Below are positions 35,604 to 48,000 of a DNA stretch of 64,000 bases, piece by piece. This stretch comes from Ligula intestinalis (Eukaryota; Platyhelminthes; Cestoda; Diphyllobothriidea; Diphyllobothriidae): NCBI GenBank assembly GCA_036362985.1, contig JAYGXS010000001.1, positions 43,320,156 to 43,384,155 on the forward strand, in the 5' to 3' direction. A program made the translations under genes and the position numbers. Within the stretch, counting starts at the first letter, position 1, and every line of letters begins with the position of its first letter. Below the pieces are notes generated by a model. The model had not been told where the DNA came from and did no database searches. It saw only the letters and a list, made by a program, of their open reading frames with translations.

Positions 35604-36062
35604 TTAGACATCTGTGTTCGATGTGTGATCGCCCACCCCTGCAGCACCGCCTTGACCGCCATCCTCGCCCCGATCCCCCTGGTCATTGTCTGGGACTTCG
35701 TCGGGAGGTACCTCAACCTCCTCTTCAGTCTCCCAGGAGGAGTCACTTGAGCTACCGTTGCCGTGCGAGTTCACCTCCCAGGTGTCGTCTGAGTGATCGG
35801 GCGGACTAGAAGGGTCGTCAGCAGCACGGGCCACATCTCGAGTACGCAGTCGCCGTGGCGACAAGCTGCCGGTACTTTCCTCTTCATCATCATCATCTTC
35901 GTCGTCGTCCTCATCGTCATCGTCATCATCATCATCATCATCCTCGTCGTCATCATCGTCATCGTCCATCACGTCATCGTCGTCATCATCATCATCATCG
36001 TCGTCATCATCATCATCCTCATTGGGCTGTTCATCCTCGTCATTGTCTGCCTCTCGTTCACT
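35604..36062 (-). CDS. DCAF1: DCAF1 exon 19, poly-Asp tail and stop
   Basis: Encodes SEREADNDEDEQPNE followed by about 60 residues that are nearly all Asp with some Glu, then an Arg/Ser-rich and acidic end closing in GDHTSNTDV and TAA at 35,604. An acidic tail is a family feature; the run of Asp from GAT/GAC repeats is longer and purer than in human. Confidence 0.9.
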   Translation of the reverse strand, partial: SEREADNDEDEQPNEDDDDDDDDDDDDDDDVMDDDDDDDEDDDDDDDDDDEDDDEDDDDEEESTGSLSPRRLRTRDVARAADDPSSPPDHSDDTWEVNSHGNGSSSDSSWETEEEVEVPPDEVPDNDQGDRGEDGGQGGAAGVGDHTSNTDV

Positions 36063-39000
36063 CTACATGACAGAATAACAATTTTTAGTACAGCATCAGG
36101 TGTATGCCCTAACGGCTGGTATAAGGATAATTCTACTTGAAAGGTGTTGTATGACACAGCCAGAGTTTACGTAGGAGCATGTTTTACTCAAAAGGCTCAT
36201 CGGAGCAGCACAAAAAGGCAACATTTCAGCGCAAAAACATACTCGTTTCCTGCCGATACAGTAGATTCGGCATTGAGTCATTGGGTCGTTGCTGTTCTTT
36301 TCTCCGACTTTTGCAATTAATGCCAAGTACTGGCCAGTGAAGTCCAAGGCCAGCTGTTCGATTCGATGCTTTACGTCGACTGAGGCGATCAGACTGTAGT
36401 CGAGCGCGTCCACCGTCCGGAACATACTTTGCATTGCTAACTTGTTAGCACCAAGTTCCTCCAAAACATCATCATAGTCTGGGCCAAAGATACCTTACAA
36501 GAACAAAAAAATATATTAAGATACTAGGCACGGATTAATTGCTTCCAAAGAAATTCTAAGTCAGAAGTGGAAGGACACGTGAGTGGACAGAAGAAGTTAC
36601 GCTGGGCATACCGGCGTAGATGGCATCAGCATTCTCGGTGAACCTAGCTTCCATACGATCCAGCGCCTGGACGGTGTGCAGCAAGCGCCATGTACGCATA
36701 TCCCAGACCGCGGACCCGACAATAACCTCCAGGCCGTTGGGATGGAAAACGCCGGATACAAGGTCTTGAAATTTGTCAATCTTGTGTATAGGCCTGTGGC
36801 TCATGCCGCCTGCCGTTGTTTGCAGGTTGGAGAGGCCTTTTCGGAAGTGCTCAACACTACCAGAAGAACGCAAATCCCAGACAACCCCATCGTTCAGGAC
36901 CAGATTATCGTCCATGGAGAAGGTGGCTTTATTGAGGATGTAGTCGCTCTGCTTGACCGACGAGAAGAGGTCAGCAATCTTGGAACCCGTAGTGAGGTCA
37001 TAGACCTAGACAAAGAAAGTAGTCCTAATGAAATAATCGAACAATCTGACCCGAGTAGAAAAAAAACAACCTACCTGAACATAACTGCATTTACCGGAGG
37101 ACAGTATAAAATAAAAAGAAGTAAAGTGCCAATCTGAGTCATGAGGGAAAGTGTTAACACATACTTATTATAATACTCGCGCTAAGTGAGTAGCCATGTT
37201 TTCTTACTATCTCGACACAGCCAGCATTTTCGCTCTTGGCTTGCAAGCATGTAATTGAAGTTTTTTCATTTTTGTTTTCTATCCATGCATTTTTAGACCC
37301 CTTGCTACCGAAAAGGAGCTCAAAGGCATTCGCATATCTCTCCTTCAATAAAATGGTGCAGAAAAATTCAAAAAGACGCTCCTAAAACCGGGTAGGAAGG
37401 GCTAATGATGGGCCACAAAAGGGTGTCCGCAGAACAGAATCTACAAAGCCAGCATGGATTTGAGCCCAATTAACAACGTCGAATAGGAAAGAGGCTTGAC
37501 ATGCATAAAAGGAAGTGGGTGGGTTGGGTACGCGTTATTTCGCTGGCTAGTACGTTGCAAGTGCTCGCAAAAGTGCCGTGCAGTGGCGCAGGGAGTGCCA
37601 AATCAGACGTAAAATTAAAACATCCAACACTCTTTTCTCGTACAAAATTATTTACCAGAGTAAATTAGCGTCGAGGACACTGACACATTTGTTTAAGACG
37701 TCTGGTTCCATGGCTCATGTCTGACTAAAATGTTTACAGTAAAAGGGAGGTCGGTTGATAAGAAAGCTTTGGGTAACACGTGCCGGACAGACAGCGTCTG
37801 GTCCGAATATGCCAAATTATAACGGAGAACCACCGAACTCTCGTGGATTTTCTCCGATGTGTGAATGTAGACTTAATCGATTACTTATTTTAGACCTAGA
37901 AAACTTACTCTTCTGCAAACACCTTGAAGAAAGCTAAGGCGGTGAAGAAGACAAATATACAATTTAGAGAGGACAAAACGAAACAGCTGATGAACACTGG
38001 ACCCTTGGTTTTTCGAAAGTCCACTGTAGCAGCATTTGCTAATGCGCCAAATAAGCCAAGGCCTCTTTGTGTAGGCTGTTTCTGCTAGGGCAGTTTCCTA
38101 TAACGACTGAAGAACATGCAAAACGTCGAAAAGTTAGATTACAGTTGACCCTTGTGCATAAGAAGCTGGATGACAAGCCCGTGTGAATACTTCAAACATT
38201 AGCTAAACCGGTTTTCGTGATTTCTGGAACAGAGATATACCATACGATTGCTTCGAAATGCGGTCAAATGCGCAGTCGTGTCGACCAACCCCCCCCCCCC
38301 CCTCACAGACACTTCTATAAAAACATGCTGCGCAACCAAATGTAACGAGCGCGAAACAGAATGAATACAAAAGCGCAATTAGTTAATAAACTCGTGCTCA
38401 TGTCAGTTCACTTTAAAAAAACAACTTAAATAATCAGATTTTCAGTGAGGTACTCACAGCACGTCTAGAAAACGAGGCGCAACAAATTCTGCATTGTAAT
38501 TAAGTGAGGCCATACCACTACTAACGACAGTGACTTACTTTGGCCATCTTCCCGGAGGTTGCAACGACCTTGTTCTGTAGTCCCGTCCTGCAAAATTCTC
38601 CGTATCTCGCCTCTTCGATGCTGAACCTGGTAGGGAGTTATAAGAGACCAGAGGTGTGAACAGAAGCGAATGGATAGCAAAACACCAAGACAGGCAAACA
38701 AATCTTCAAACAAAATAAAAGTAAGGAACCGGAGACTGGTGAAGACCTGTCCACTGTGTATGCCGGCCGTCCAGAGTACAAAGATGTAAAAAGGAGTAGG
38801 CTTACATGAGGTCCTCTGTGTTTGCGCGCCAGGGGGAGCCGTTGCCACCGCCGCCGCCACCAATGCCTTCGGTGGAGGGCGTGAGACGAGCCACGACCAT
38901 GGCCGGCTCGCCCCAGTCAGCGCAGACTAGGAGGCGTCGGCCATCACGTGAATGCTCCAGCCGACTGATGGGCGAGGTCTGGGCGCGGAAGAGCTCCACT

Positions 39001-42000
39001 GGCAGGCCACCGTCTTCCACGTTAACCCAGGTCACAGCACCTGAGGTGGTTCCCAGAAAGGCGCCGTCGTCGGTGCGCTGTGCCAAAACACAATAGACAG
39101 TGGGAGGGGGAGGTAAGACGGGGAAGATAATAGTTAACGCAGTGGCAGCAGAAACTATGGCAAGTAATGGGCAGGTGAGGGTCCCGCTGTTTTCTTTGAA
39201 CTAGCAGCAATCCTCTTGATGTGTAGCGAACATGAAGTTTTTATAGGTCCTCAATAAGAGCTCATTTCTTACAGGATCAGAAAATCCTTGCACGAAACAA
39301 GGTTTTGGATCATGACCCACCCTATCAAATAGCAAAAACCACTGCCTTCACTTAGGCGAACAAAATCCGGATTGACAATGCCGCAGACGCGGCTGTGTGG
39401 CGCGAAGCTGAGCAGAAGACTTGTGATCAGTAATTTTCCCAACCTGTTTGGTTAGAGGTGTACGCGCGGCTTGTAGAAGGCTTTGGGTAATAAATGAGGT
39501 GAATGAAGAAAAAAATAACTGACGAGAAGCCGGCAAGACGAGGGGGTTTGAGCAAGATTCCAACAACAAAATGTTTCAGCCATAATAACGAGTGCTGGGA
39601 AGGAGAAGTGCATGAGAAAGATTCCCTTAAGAGCGTGCTTAAAGGATCAATGCAAGTTCAGACGCGTAGTGATCGTTTGGATACGTTTTACCCCAGCTGG
39701 ATCAGCCTCGTCTTCTCTACTTTTTCTAGTCAATCCAAACTAACTTAACTGAAAATTGGATTGGATGCGGTGGCTGAAGCCCACATTTAGGAAACGCAAC
39801 ACACAGGGAGAAACCTAAGTACACATGAAGGTTCTGAAAATTAGTCGTAGACGCACGCTCTGACCCAGGTACACATAAAACTGAACCATTGGATCAGTAT
39901 TTCTTTGGAATAGTGCCTTAAGAAACTTTTAAATCATCAAAAGAGTTTCACTGACTTGTTGAAAATAATACCTAAAAATGAACCATCTGTATAACCTGTA
40001 TCCTGGTCTTATTGTCTATAATGAAACCTTATAAGAAAGAAAAGGAAGGGTAGGAATTATCGGAAATTGGGTCTGCACCAGCCTAAAGCAAGGGTATAAT
40101 TAACACACCCATTTACTTTGGAAGAATCGAACTCAACCCGGCAGCATCCCCGAAAACAACCTATAGAGGCCATAAGATACAAGGTTCTCCGGCACTCATT
40201 CATAGACATTAGATTCGTTACAATGGCACTCATTTCAAAAACTTAAGCATGGATAGTACCGACCGCAAGAATAAATGGATCTTATTGCAGACTTAACCCC
40301 CTAATTTAGGACGCGGAACGTCGACCCCACGATCAAAACCCACGTCTTAAACGGCATTTTCATCAGGTTTTAGTGGCTCCGGGGTATTGAACAGAGTGTG
40401 ATATAAAAGCCCCTGTGATGACAAGGGTTAACAAAAGTGGCAGAGCTATTGGCATTCGCCTTCCACGGAAACAGGAACTTTTTGTATTTTACCTAGTAAT
40501 CAATAAATTTAATTTGAAAGGAACAAAACAACAGAGTCAGGTAAGCTCGGATATGTTCCGGCAAAATAGTTGGAAATAAATAGCCTTCTTCTTAAAAGGA
40601 TTTGAAGCTGAAGTGTGGTAAACTAATTGACGTGGAACCGACCTGCTGAAATCAGGGTAGTAAATGCAGTTCAATAACCTGTCAGCAGCAAACAGAGACT
40701 CCTGGAGAAGAAGCCCTGAAGATTGATATGAGAGAGGCAAATGGTCCGATGAACTATACCTAACTGACGTAAGTATCCCCATGTAATCCTCCGTTAAGGC
40801 ACCGACATAACGAATCCAGTGACCGGAGGAGTAAAAAAGGTGGCCAGTATCGGAAAAAAATATCTCTAAGCACTTACAGAAAAGCAGACGGCTGTTTGCA
40901 CGTCCTCATCCAGTTCTCGTACGACCGAGATGGGCTGGAAGCGGCTGTGTATGAAACGTCTATCATACTTCTGTGAGCAGCGCATGCGCATAGAGCCAGA
41001 AAAGGCCTCTCGCATGAAAAGCCTTCGAGTGTAGTCAATGGAAGAGTCCTGTTGGGGCTCGGGGCATCGATGCGGATGGTAGAGCGAGAATCGCGGGCAC
41101 ACAGATACCGGGTAGGGACACTGGGCATGTTGGTGTAGGAGAAAAGACTCCACAATCTTCGAGAGGGACATCTCCGAGTCCGCCGGTGCTGTGGGCTGCT
41201 TCATGTATAAGTTGGGCACCCCCGGGCGCTCCAGGCGGTCTCGATACAGCTATGGACGGAGGGCGGAAGGGGAAAGCAGGCAAATGAAATATGCAGGGCC
41301 TCGTGTGAGAGAGAGGGGGGAGCAGATGCACTGCCCATTTCCTTTTTTGTCGAAGTAGGCTGAGAATTTTAAATTTGATAAACTGGACAAATCTACAGTA
41401 ACGAGCCCCGCCATTGCCCTAAATGTAGCCGTACGTTTAAGAAGGCACCCATCATCAGAACTCATTCGGCCGACCTTTGTGCCCAACGAGGGAAAATAAT
41501 GATAGATAATAGCATGTTCTACACCTGCAGATGATGGAGCATAGGCGATAAGAGAGACCGGAATTGCCATTTCTGGCGTATAAGCCGTCGTCAGCCAGTC
41601 ATGCCCAATCTCAATTGTGAACCACCCAGGATTCGAATCCGGACTCTTTGTTCATGGAATCGAACGCTCTACTAATGAACTGCGGGTCATTACCTTGTCA
41701 GTTGTGATTGAGAACATTAATTATGATAAAGCGGTGCTGACCTACCAAGTTACGGGACATACTAGTCCTGCTGTGCCTTATGGCTAAAGCTAGAGTTCTC
41801 AACGGCAGGCGCATAGCGGCTAGTGACACCTGCAGATAATGGGATACCGGAGACCGGAATGGCCATTTATGGCTTATTAGCCGTTTTACATCCTTCTTTT
41901 GGGTCTGTTAATCAAAAATTACCACTCGTTTTCAAATTTATTTATGAACTGGAAGAAAGGAGTGCAGTACAGGACCGAAGACAGTCATCAATATGCCCTG

Positions 42001-45000
42001 GACAGTGCACAAGCAGTTGATCCGGCTGACAGAAGAGACACCCAGAAGTGATAGTCGCCTACCAGGCAAACGCCAACTTGAATAGCAGCACAGCAGGCCT
42101 ATCGTTTGCCATCTATGTGGTCAGCCTACCGCATCACAAAACCATGGAGATCCGCGTTATAAGTCAGTATAGGCCTTTTGGTTTCCCAATACAAGCGAAA
42201 CGACGAAAGCAAGAAAGCATTTCAGATGTAGGTACAATTGCAGGAACTAGGAGGCTATTGGGCTGAGGCTTCGGATTATCACTCGAACCCATAGTGAAAG
42301 ACAAAAATATTCCTTGAGCCCCATCACCGTTATCGATGATCACCTCTGAGGGCAGTTACCCAAAGGCCAGGCCAGTAAACATTTTGCTTTCGTGGCCTAG
42401 CAGTTTCCTTCAACGGTGCCATTGAGCAGCAGATAAGTGCACACTGCTCGCCAACAATCCACACGTATAAGTAAGGGTAATAGCAAAGAAGTGTGTACCT
42501 TTGGGGTGGACAAAGGGCCACCAGCGGCAGCACGCAGTTTTGTCACACGCAACGTGGGTGTCGCAGGGGTAGCATCACCTGATGGTCCCAGTGCGGCCGC
42601 CGGCGTCGAGTTTTCAGTAGCTAGGGCCTGTGGAGCAGTACTGGAGGAGAAGGGGTGTGGAGGCGTGGCTCCAATGTCATCATAGAAGGGCAATTGCAAC
42701 GGCACGGCATGATCCAACTTTAGATTGGCTTCCCGCTGCAAGGCCGCAGCTGCTTCGTGTAAGCCTGGCGCGGAAGAAGAAAAGAGGACATCTCTTCGTT
42801 TAATTGTAAATCTCACAAAAGTAAAAACCTGCCATTGGAACCCACGTACGGAAGATTGAGTACCTTGCGGAATGCCAGCAGAAATTCCGAGGCGTACTTT
42901 CGCATGGAAATAGGGTTGTAATATTGATTATCATGTAGCCTAATCTCAACGCATATCAGTCGCGTAGCAGTGCCGGCTTCTGAACGGGCTTCGTTCCAGC
43001 GACTGCCTGCAAAACCTACACTCGTTAAGTTAAGGACTATATACACAGTGTGAATACATACCACTGAGTTTCGATGCGCCTATAAATCTATTAAGTTCAT
43101 ATCAGATAACGAATTCTTGGAGGTATGCACTTTTAAGAACGTGTATCTTTCGGTCTTAAAAAAGTTTTTGATTATGGGATCTTTTGGAACCATAAAATGA
43201 CCACTAATAAAGCATCGAATCTATACACGTAGTAATGCTGCTTATAAAGTAAACAGCAGAGTTCACATCCATTTTATACTTTCTCAAGTTCGCAAAAGTC
43301 AGAATTACGGGATAGGGAGCATAGATCATGTTGCACTCACCAGAATGAGCACAACATAATCTGTGATTTTAAACTTTTATGAGGACTGTGTGACGTCTTC
43401 CTCAAAGCGTGGAGAAATTGGGATTTTCTCAGGGGAATGTTTGCAGTTATGAAACCCTAAATGCAAATGTAATAGCGGGTCGGATTCAGAATTATTCTGA
43501 AATAATAAAAAAACATTTTAAAACCGGAAGATTCTCTTTCCTCAAGTATAAGATGCGAAAAAGACGTGAATTGCTACCCAACCAGTACGGACAGAAATGC
43601 TTTTATGAGGTTTCTTAGAAAATGAATTTGAATGTGAACATCGAAGATCAATGTATTTAAATGTACTACTTAAATGTATATTTGTCACAGTGTAGGTCTT
43701 GCAGGCGGTCGGAAAGAAGTCAGTTCAAAACCCAGCATTATGACGTGACCCAAATATTTGGGAATTATGCTACAATATAATAAATACGACAACCTACTTA
43801 AATAACATTTTCAAAATGAAAACGCATCTTAGAAACTTGGTCCACATTTCACGAGATAACACACGTACTGTATCATTGCACTTAAGCATATAGACATGAA
43901 AAAAACCACTAGAGATACTAGTCAGTCAGGAAGAAAGACAGCTGTTTACCCTTTGCTTGTAAATGACGCCATATCAATTCTAAAAGCTCCTCCTGATCCC
44001 ACTGGATACGCGTCTTTGCGACGATGACGGCACGACGAACGCGATCCAATGACATGTCCGTGGCCGTTATCCCGTCCGAGAGAGATCCTAGGACCAAACG
44101 GATCAGGAGAGTCGCGTAACGGCAGAATTCGGCATGTTCCACCAACCGATCCGGCAGAATAGGTTCCTTCATTAATACTAAAAATGCGGCCAAAAACGCA
44201 GCTCGAATAAATAATAAGCGTAAAAAATGAACGCGGTAAAAAAATTGTTAGATTGGATATTAGCTGAGCATACAAGATAAGGCATAATGCGAAAACGGCG
44301 AAATTAAAAAAATACTTTTCGTCCAGACGAAAAGGAGTTTAAGGGGGCGGGGGAGGGGGCAAAAAGTAAGGCTGAGAATAGGAGCAAGCAACAGACACCA
44401 TTCTAGCACCATATAGTTCAGTAGTGTCAAAGAAACTGATTTCGAAGACAGTTGAGCATGGAAAGAGCCCGTGAAAAAATCACTGCGTACATTGGAGAGA
44501 ACCCTTGGTGAAGAGTGGCAGCTTAGCCAGCATGGTGCGAACTTCCTCAGACCGAGCGAGTCCAACCAAACCGCGACAGGCCAGGGTGCGAACACTGTCA
44601 GCTTCGGATATGGGTTGTTTCACGTCCAACTGCTGTAACAGCAGCATTAGACCGTGTTGTCGGCGGGCCACACTCCAAAGGCGCATCTGATGATGAAGCA
44701 GGGGATGACGAAGGGGTTCCACCGCAGAAGGACCACGAACGCCAGTTTGACGAGGGGTAGGAGATGCCATTGCAGAACTTTCTGATGCAGGAACGGCAGA
44801 CAGTGGGGTTGGGGGTGCCTGAGAGCCGGCGGCGACTTGCTTTGCTGGTGTTTCGTAACTGGGGGCCAGTATGCTGTCAAGCCGACGTTTACGCGCACTT
44901 CCGGGTGCACGAGATCCCGTCGTTGGGCGAGTAAATGACTAGAAAAGGAAAAATATGTTTTTCAGGTGAGCTTAAGTAAATTCCGAAAGGTTATGAATGA

Positions 45001-48000
45001 CTACAACAAACAGCACTGAATTGGGGAGTTGCGAAATTATCTTAGTACTGTGGTAGATGTGCGCTCAGCGATCGGTTACGGAACTCACCTGGCTCTTTGT
45101 GCCTTTGGGCTTGCTCTTGAGCCCCACCAGCAGCCGCACAAGGGTTTTATCTTAGTACGGTTTCATCAGGTGTGGGGGACATGAGATGAGAATCCATTCC
45201 CCCTATAGGCCCTTGTATCAATATTAATACAATTATCAAAAGACTTGGAACCTAAGGCTACTGAGTAAAAGACTAGCAAAATTGCTACTCCGAACAGCAA
45301 GCCGACCTACATTGCATTAGACTAAAAAAGGCTGATAGCGATGAAATGATATTTGCAAACAAAACCTACTAACAAGTTATAAGTAGACAGTTTGTTTAGT
45401 ATTTAATTAGTTTATAGATGGTAACCACCTAAAATGGAATTCAAAAGTACCTTGGCTGGTCCGAATGGAGATTCTGGAACAGACGACGGAAGGTTTTCCT
45501 GTAAGGGCAAGGTTGCACCTGTGGATAACACACTGCTAGCCAGTACCGGCTGATCCGGGTGCTCACGATCACTAATTGGTCGGTAAACTAGCGTGCAAAT
45601 GAAAGACAAGATCGCCTTTTGCACGCCTACATCCCAATTGTCGTCGTCACGGGGCAGCGTGAAGAGCATACTACAAAAAGGAGCACATTTGCTTGCATCA
45701 GCTTGAGATTATGCACAATTACTGTCACAGAAGCATATGTACTAACCAAAAACATTACAAGTCCAAGAATTGAGGACATGCCACCGATGTCACTAAAGTC
45801 AAAGTATGCCTAAATAAAAATACTAACGTCTACAAGGTAAAAAACCGATAAGGCAACAAAAATTCAATCAAGTATTCAAATTTACGTCACATGCTAAGAA
45901 CGTAATTAGTCTGCGTCACAAGTCCACGAGAAAACTAGAAAAATAAGCTGGTAAAAGATACAACTACGAACGTCCTAATTGTGAAGCGAGATAGTGACAC
46001 AGTGAAAAGACTCACAGCAGGCCATTGACGCGCTCGTCGGAAGTTGAGTCTTCATTGTGACCATCAATTTCTAGATTTTCGAACCGTGCTGGACCGTTAG
46101 CTCGGCGAGGGTTTCGACGCGAAGAAACCAGTCCGGTTGTGTCTGGTCCCTCAGTACTCTGTCCCATTGTGGCCGCTGGAGGTGTCAAGCTGGTGGTGGG
46201 CATAGTGGCGCGCGGGTTGGCACGTGGCTGGCGCTGCTGATTCGCTGTGCCGCGATGGCGTACCGGCCCGAAGAGCAGATCAATCAACTGAACAGGATCT
46301 GCGTTATGGTTCCCGCGAACGATGACGCGAGGGAAGGTTATGATGTCATCCTCATCGTCCAAATCCTGCTCCTCCTCGTCTGCATCTTCACCCTCGTCAC
46401 GTCGCCGGCGGCGATGCAAATTTGAGTTACGACTGGCCGTCTCCGCGTTTAGAATGCTAAACTGACCGTCTGGGTAACAGTAGACATCAGAGGCTACAAT
46501 GGTCTCTGCTAAGCTGTAGGAGAGAGACATAATGTTGAGAATGTCTACTGCGAGGCGTGTGCACTCGCTGCGGCCTGGCCAATTGGCATGGGCGTAAACA
46601 TTGCGCGCAATGATACGGTAGAGGAGGGGGATGGCTCCGAGGTCAGCCAACTCCTGGATCGGCGCGAAGACAGTGTTTGGACGCATGCGGAAAACAAGTA
46701 AGGCCAGAAGGCGGTTCATCTGCTCGGTAGAGTAATTGATTAGCTAAAGATAAGAGAGAGAGAGAGAGAAGCAGGTGTAATAAGTCGCAGGCACAACGGT
46801 CGCCGTGCAGTAGCTGAGCGAAGTTGCAAACCTACCCGGTTGCCGGCAGCGGCTACAATGCGCGGCGGTTCATCGAATATGCCCGCCAAACTGGGATCGA
46901 CTGTGTCCATCCAGAGGAGGAGACTGATATCCAGGAAACGACGGATGGTGAGAAGGCTGGCTCGCACAACATGCCAGGAAGTGGAGTCCTTTTGCACACT
47001 GGGCTCATCCTCAGTAAGACGAATGGGCAGAACGCAAAGCTGCATAGAGAAGACAGAAGGCAGAACATGTCTCAAAATTACATTCACTAGGAGTCCCAAA
47101 TGTGCGTCACTACCAACATGCTGGATATAGGTGTTGAAGAAAAAGTTTTAACGGTGAAAGAAGGCAACGTGAACTCTATTGGCCCTGAAGGTGGCAGACC
47201 TCTGTTGATGACAAACTTTAAGGACTGCCTCAATGAGATGTGACTCGCAATGAAATGACAATAGATTTCGACCAGGCATTCAATACGTTACAGGTAATAT
47301 GTTTTCTCAACGGCAGGCGCATACAGTACGTGACCTAACGCATGGAAAGTCATGATCGTAATTTAAGTTGACAGTTTGGCGTAGATTTGATGCTCAGGAA
47401 GTCATTTAGTAAAAAAACACTGCATGTCCGGTTCATTCTATTTAAAGAAAACAGATATGACTTTGACGAAGCTAGAAGAAGCCGGATTTCAAACAAGTTT
47501 TCTATGCTAGGACATAACCAAACCTTTCATTTTTGTGCATTGTACTTAAATCGGGCAGAAGATTAGGCATTTTCGCAAAGTCTTAACATAAATTTAGTTC
47601 CATACTGCAATTTGAGCGGTGAACAGGTTCCAACATGAATTCACAAGGGCTCGGTTACCGAACTTAAAGTTGTAAAAAATGGCTACGTTATAACTACCAT
47701 AAAAATAGAACAGCTTATAATAGATCATTTCAACAGAATGGAGGCACAACTACGTACAGAAGATTACCTAAATTTAATAGTCACTGACTGGCCTATTAAA
47801 ATGTAAGCTTGTGAAAGATTTTATTTCTGTGACGTCTGTGCCTGCGCAATCAAGCTAAACCCTGTTTGCCTCAGACCAACGCATTTCAACCAGTGTAGAA
47901 GAAGAAAAAACAGGAAGCTCTCGTGAAATAATGCTGGAATATATATATTCACTCAGAAATGTGCGAACACCGATCGAATAGGCTACCGAACTAAACAAAG

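Noticed and set aside
35604..36160. Long frames of poly-Met/Thr, poly-His or poly-Ile/Val across 35.7-36.1 kb
   Set aside because: They are the other readings of the GAT/GAC repeat in DCAF1 exon 19.
38465..38863. 132-codon minus-strand frame overlapping DCAF1 exons 15-16
   Set aside because: It reads through the intron in the wrong frame; the DCAF1 frame with correct splice phase gives conserved sequence instead.
40300..40400. Minus-strand CCTGATGAAAATGCCG resembling a hammerhead start
   Set aside because: No GAAA core or closing stem at the right distance.
46824..47130. Plus-strand frames of 88-96 codons opposite DCAF1 exon 8
   Set aside because: Antisense shadows of a conserved exon.
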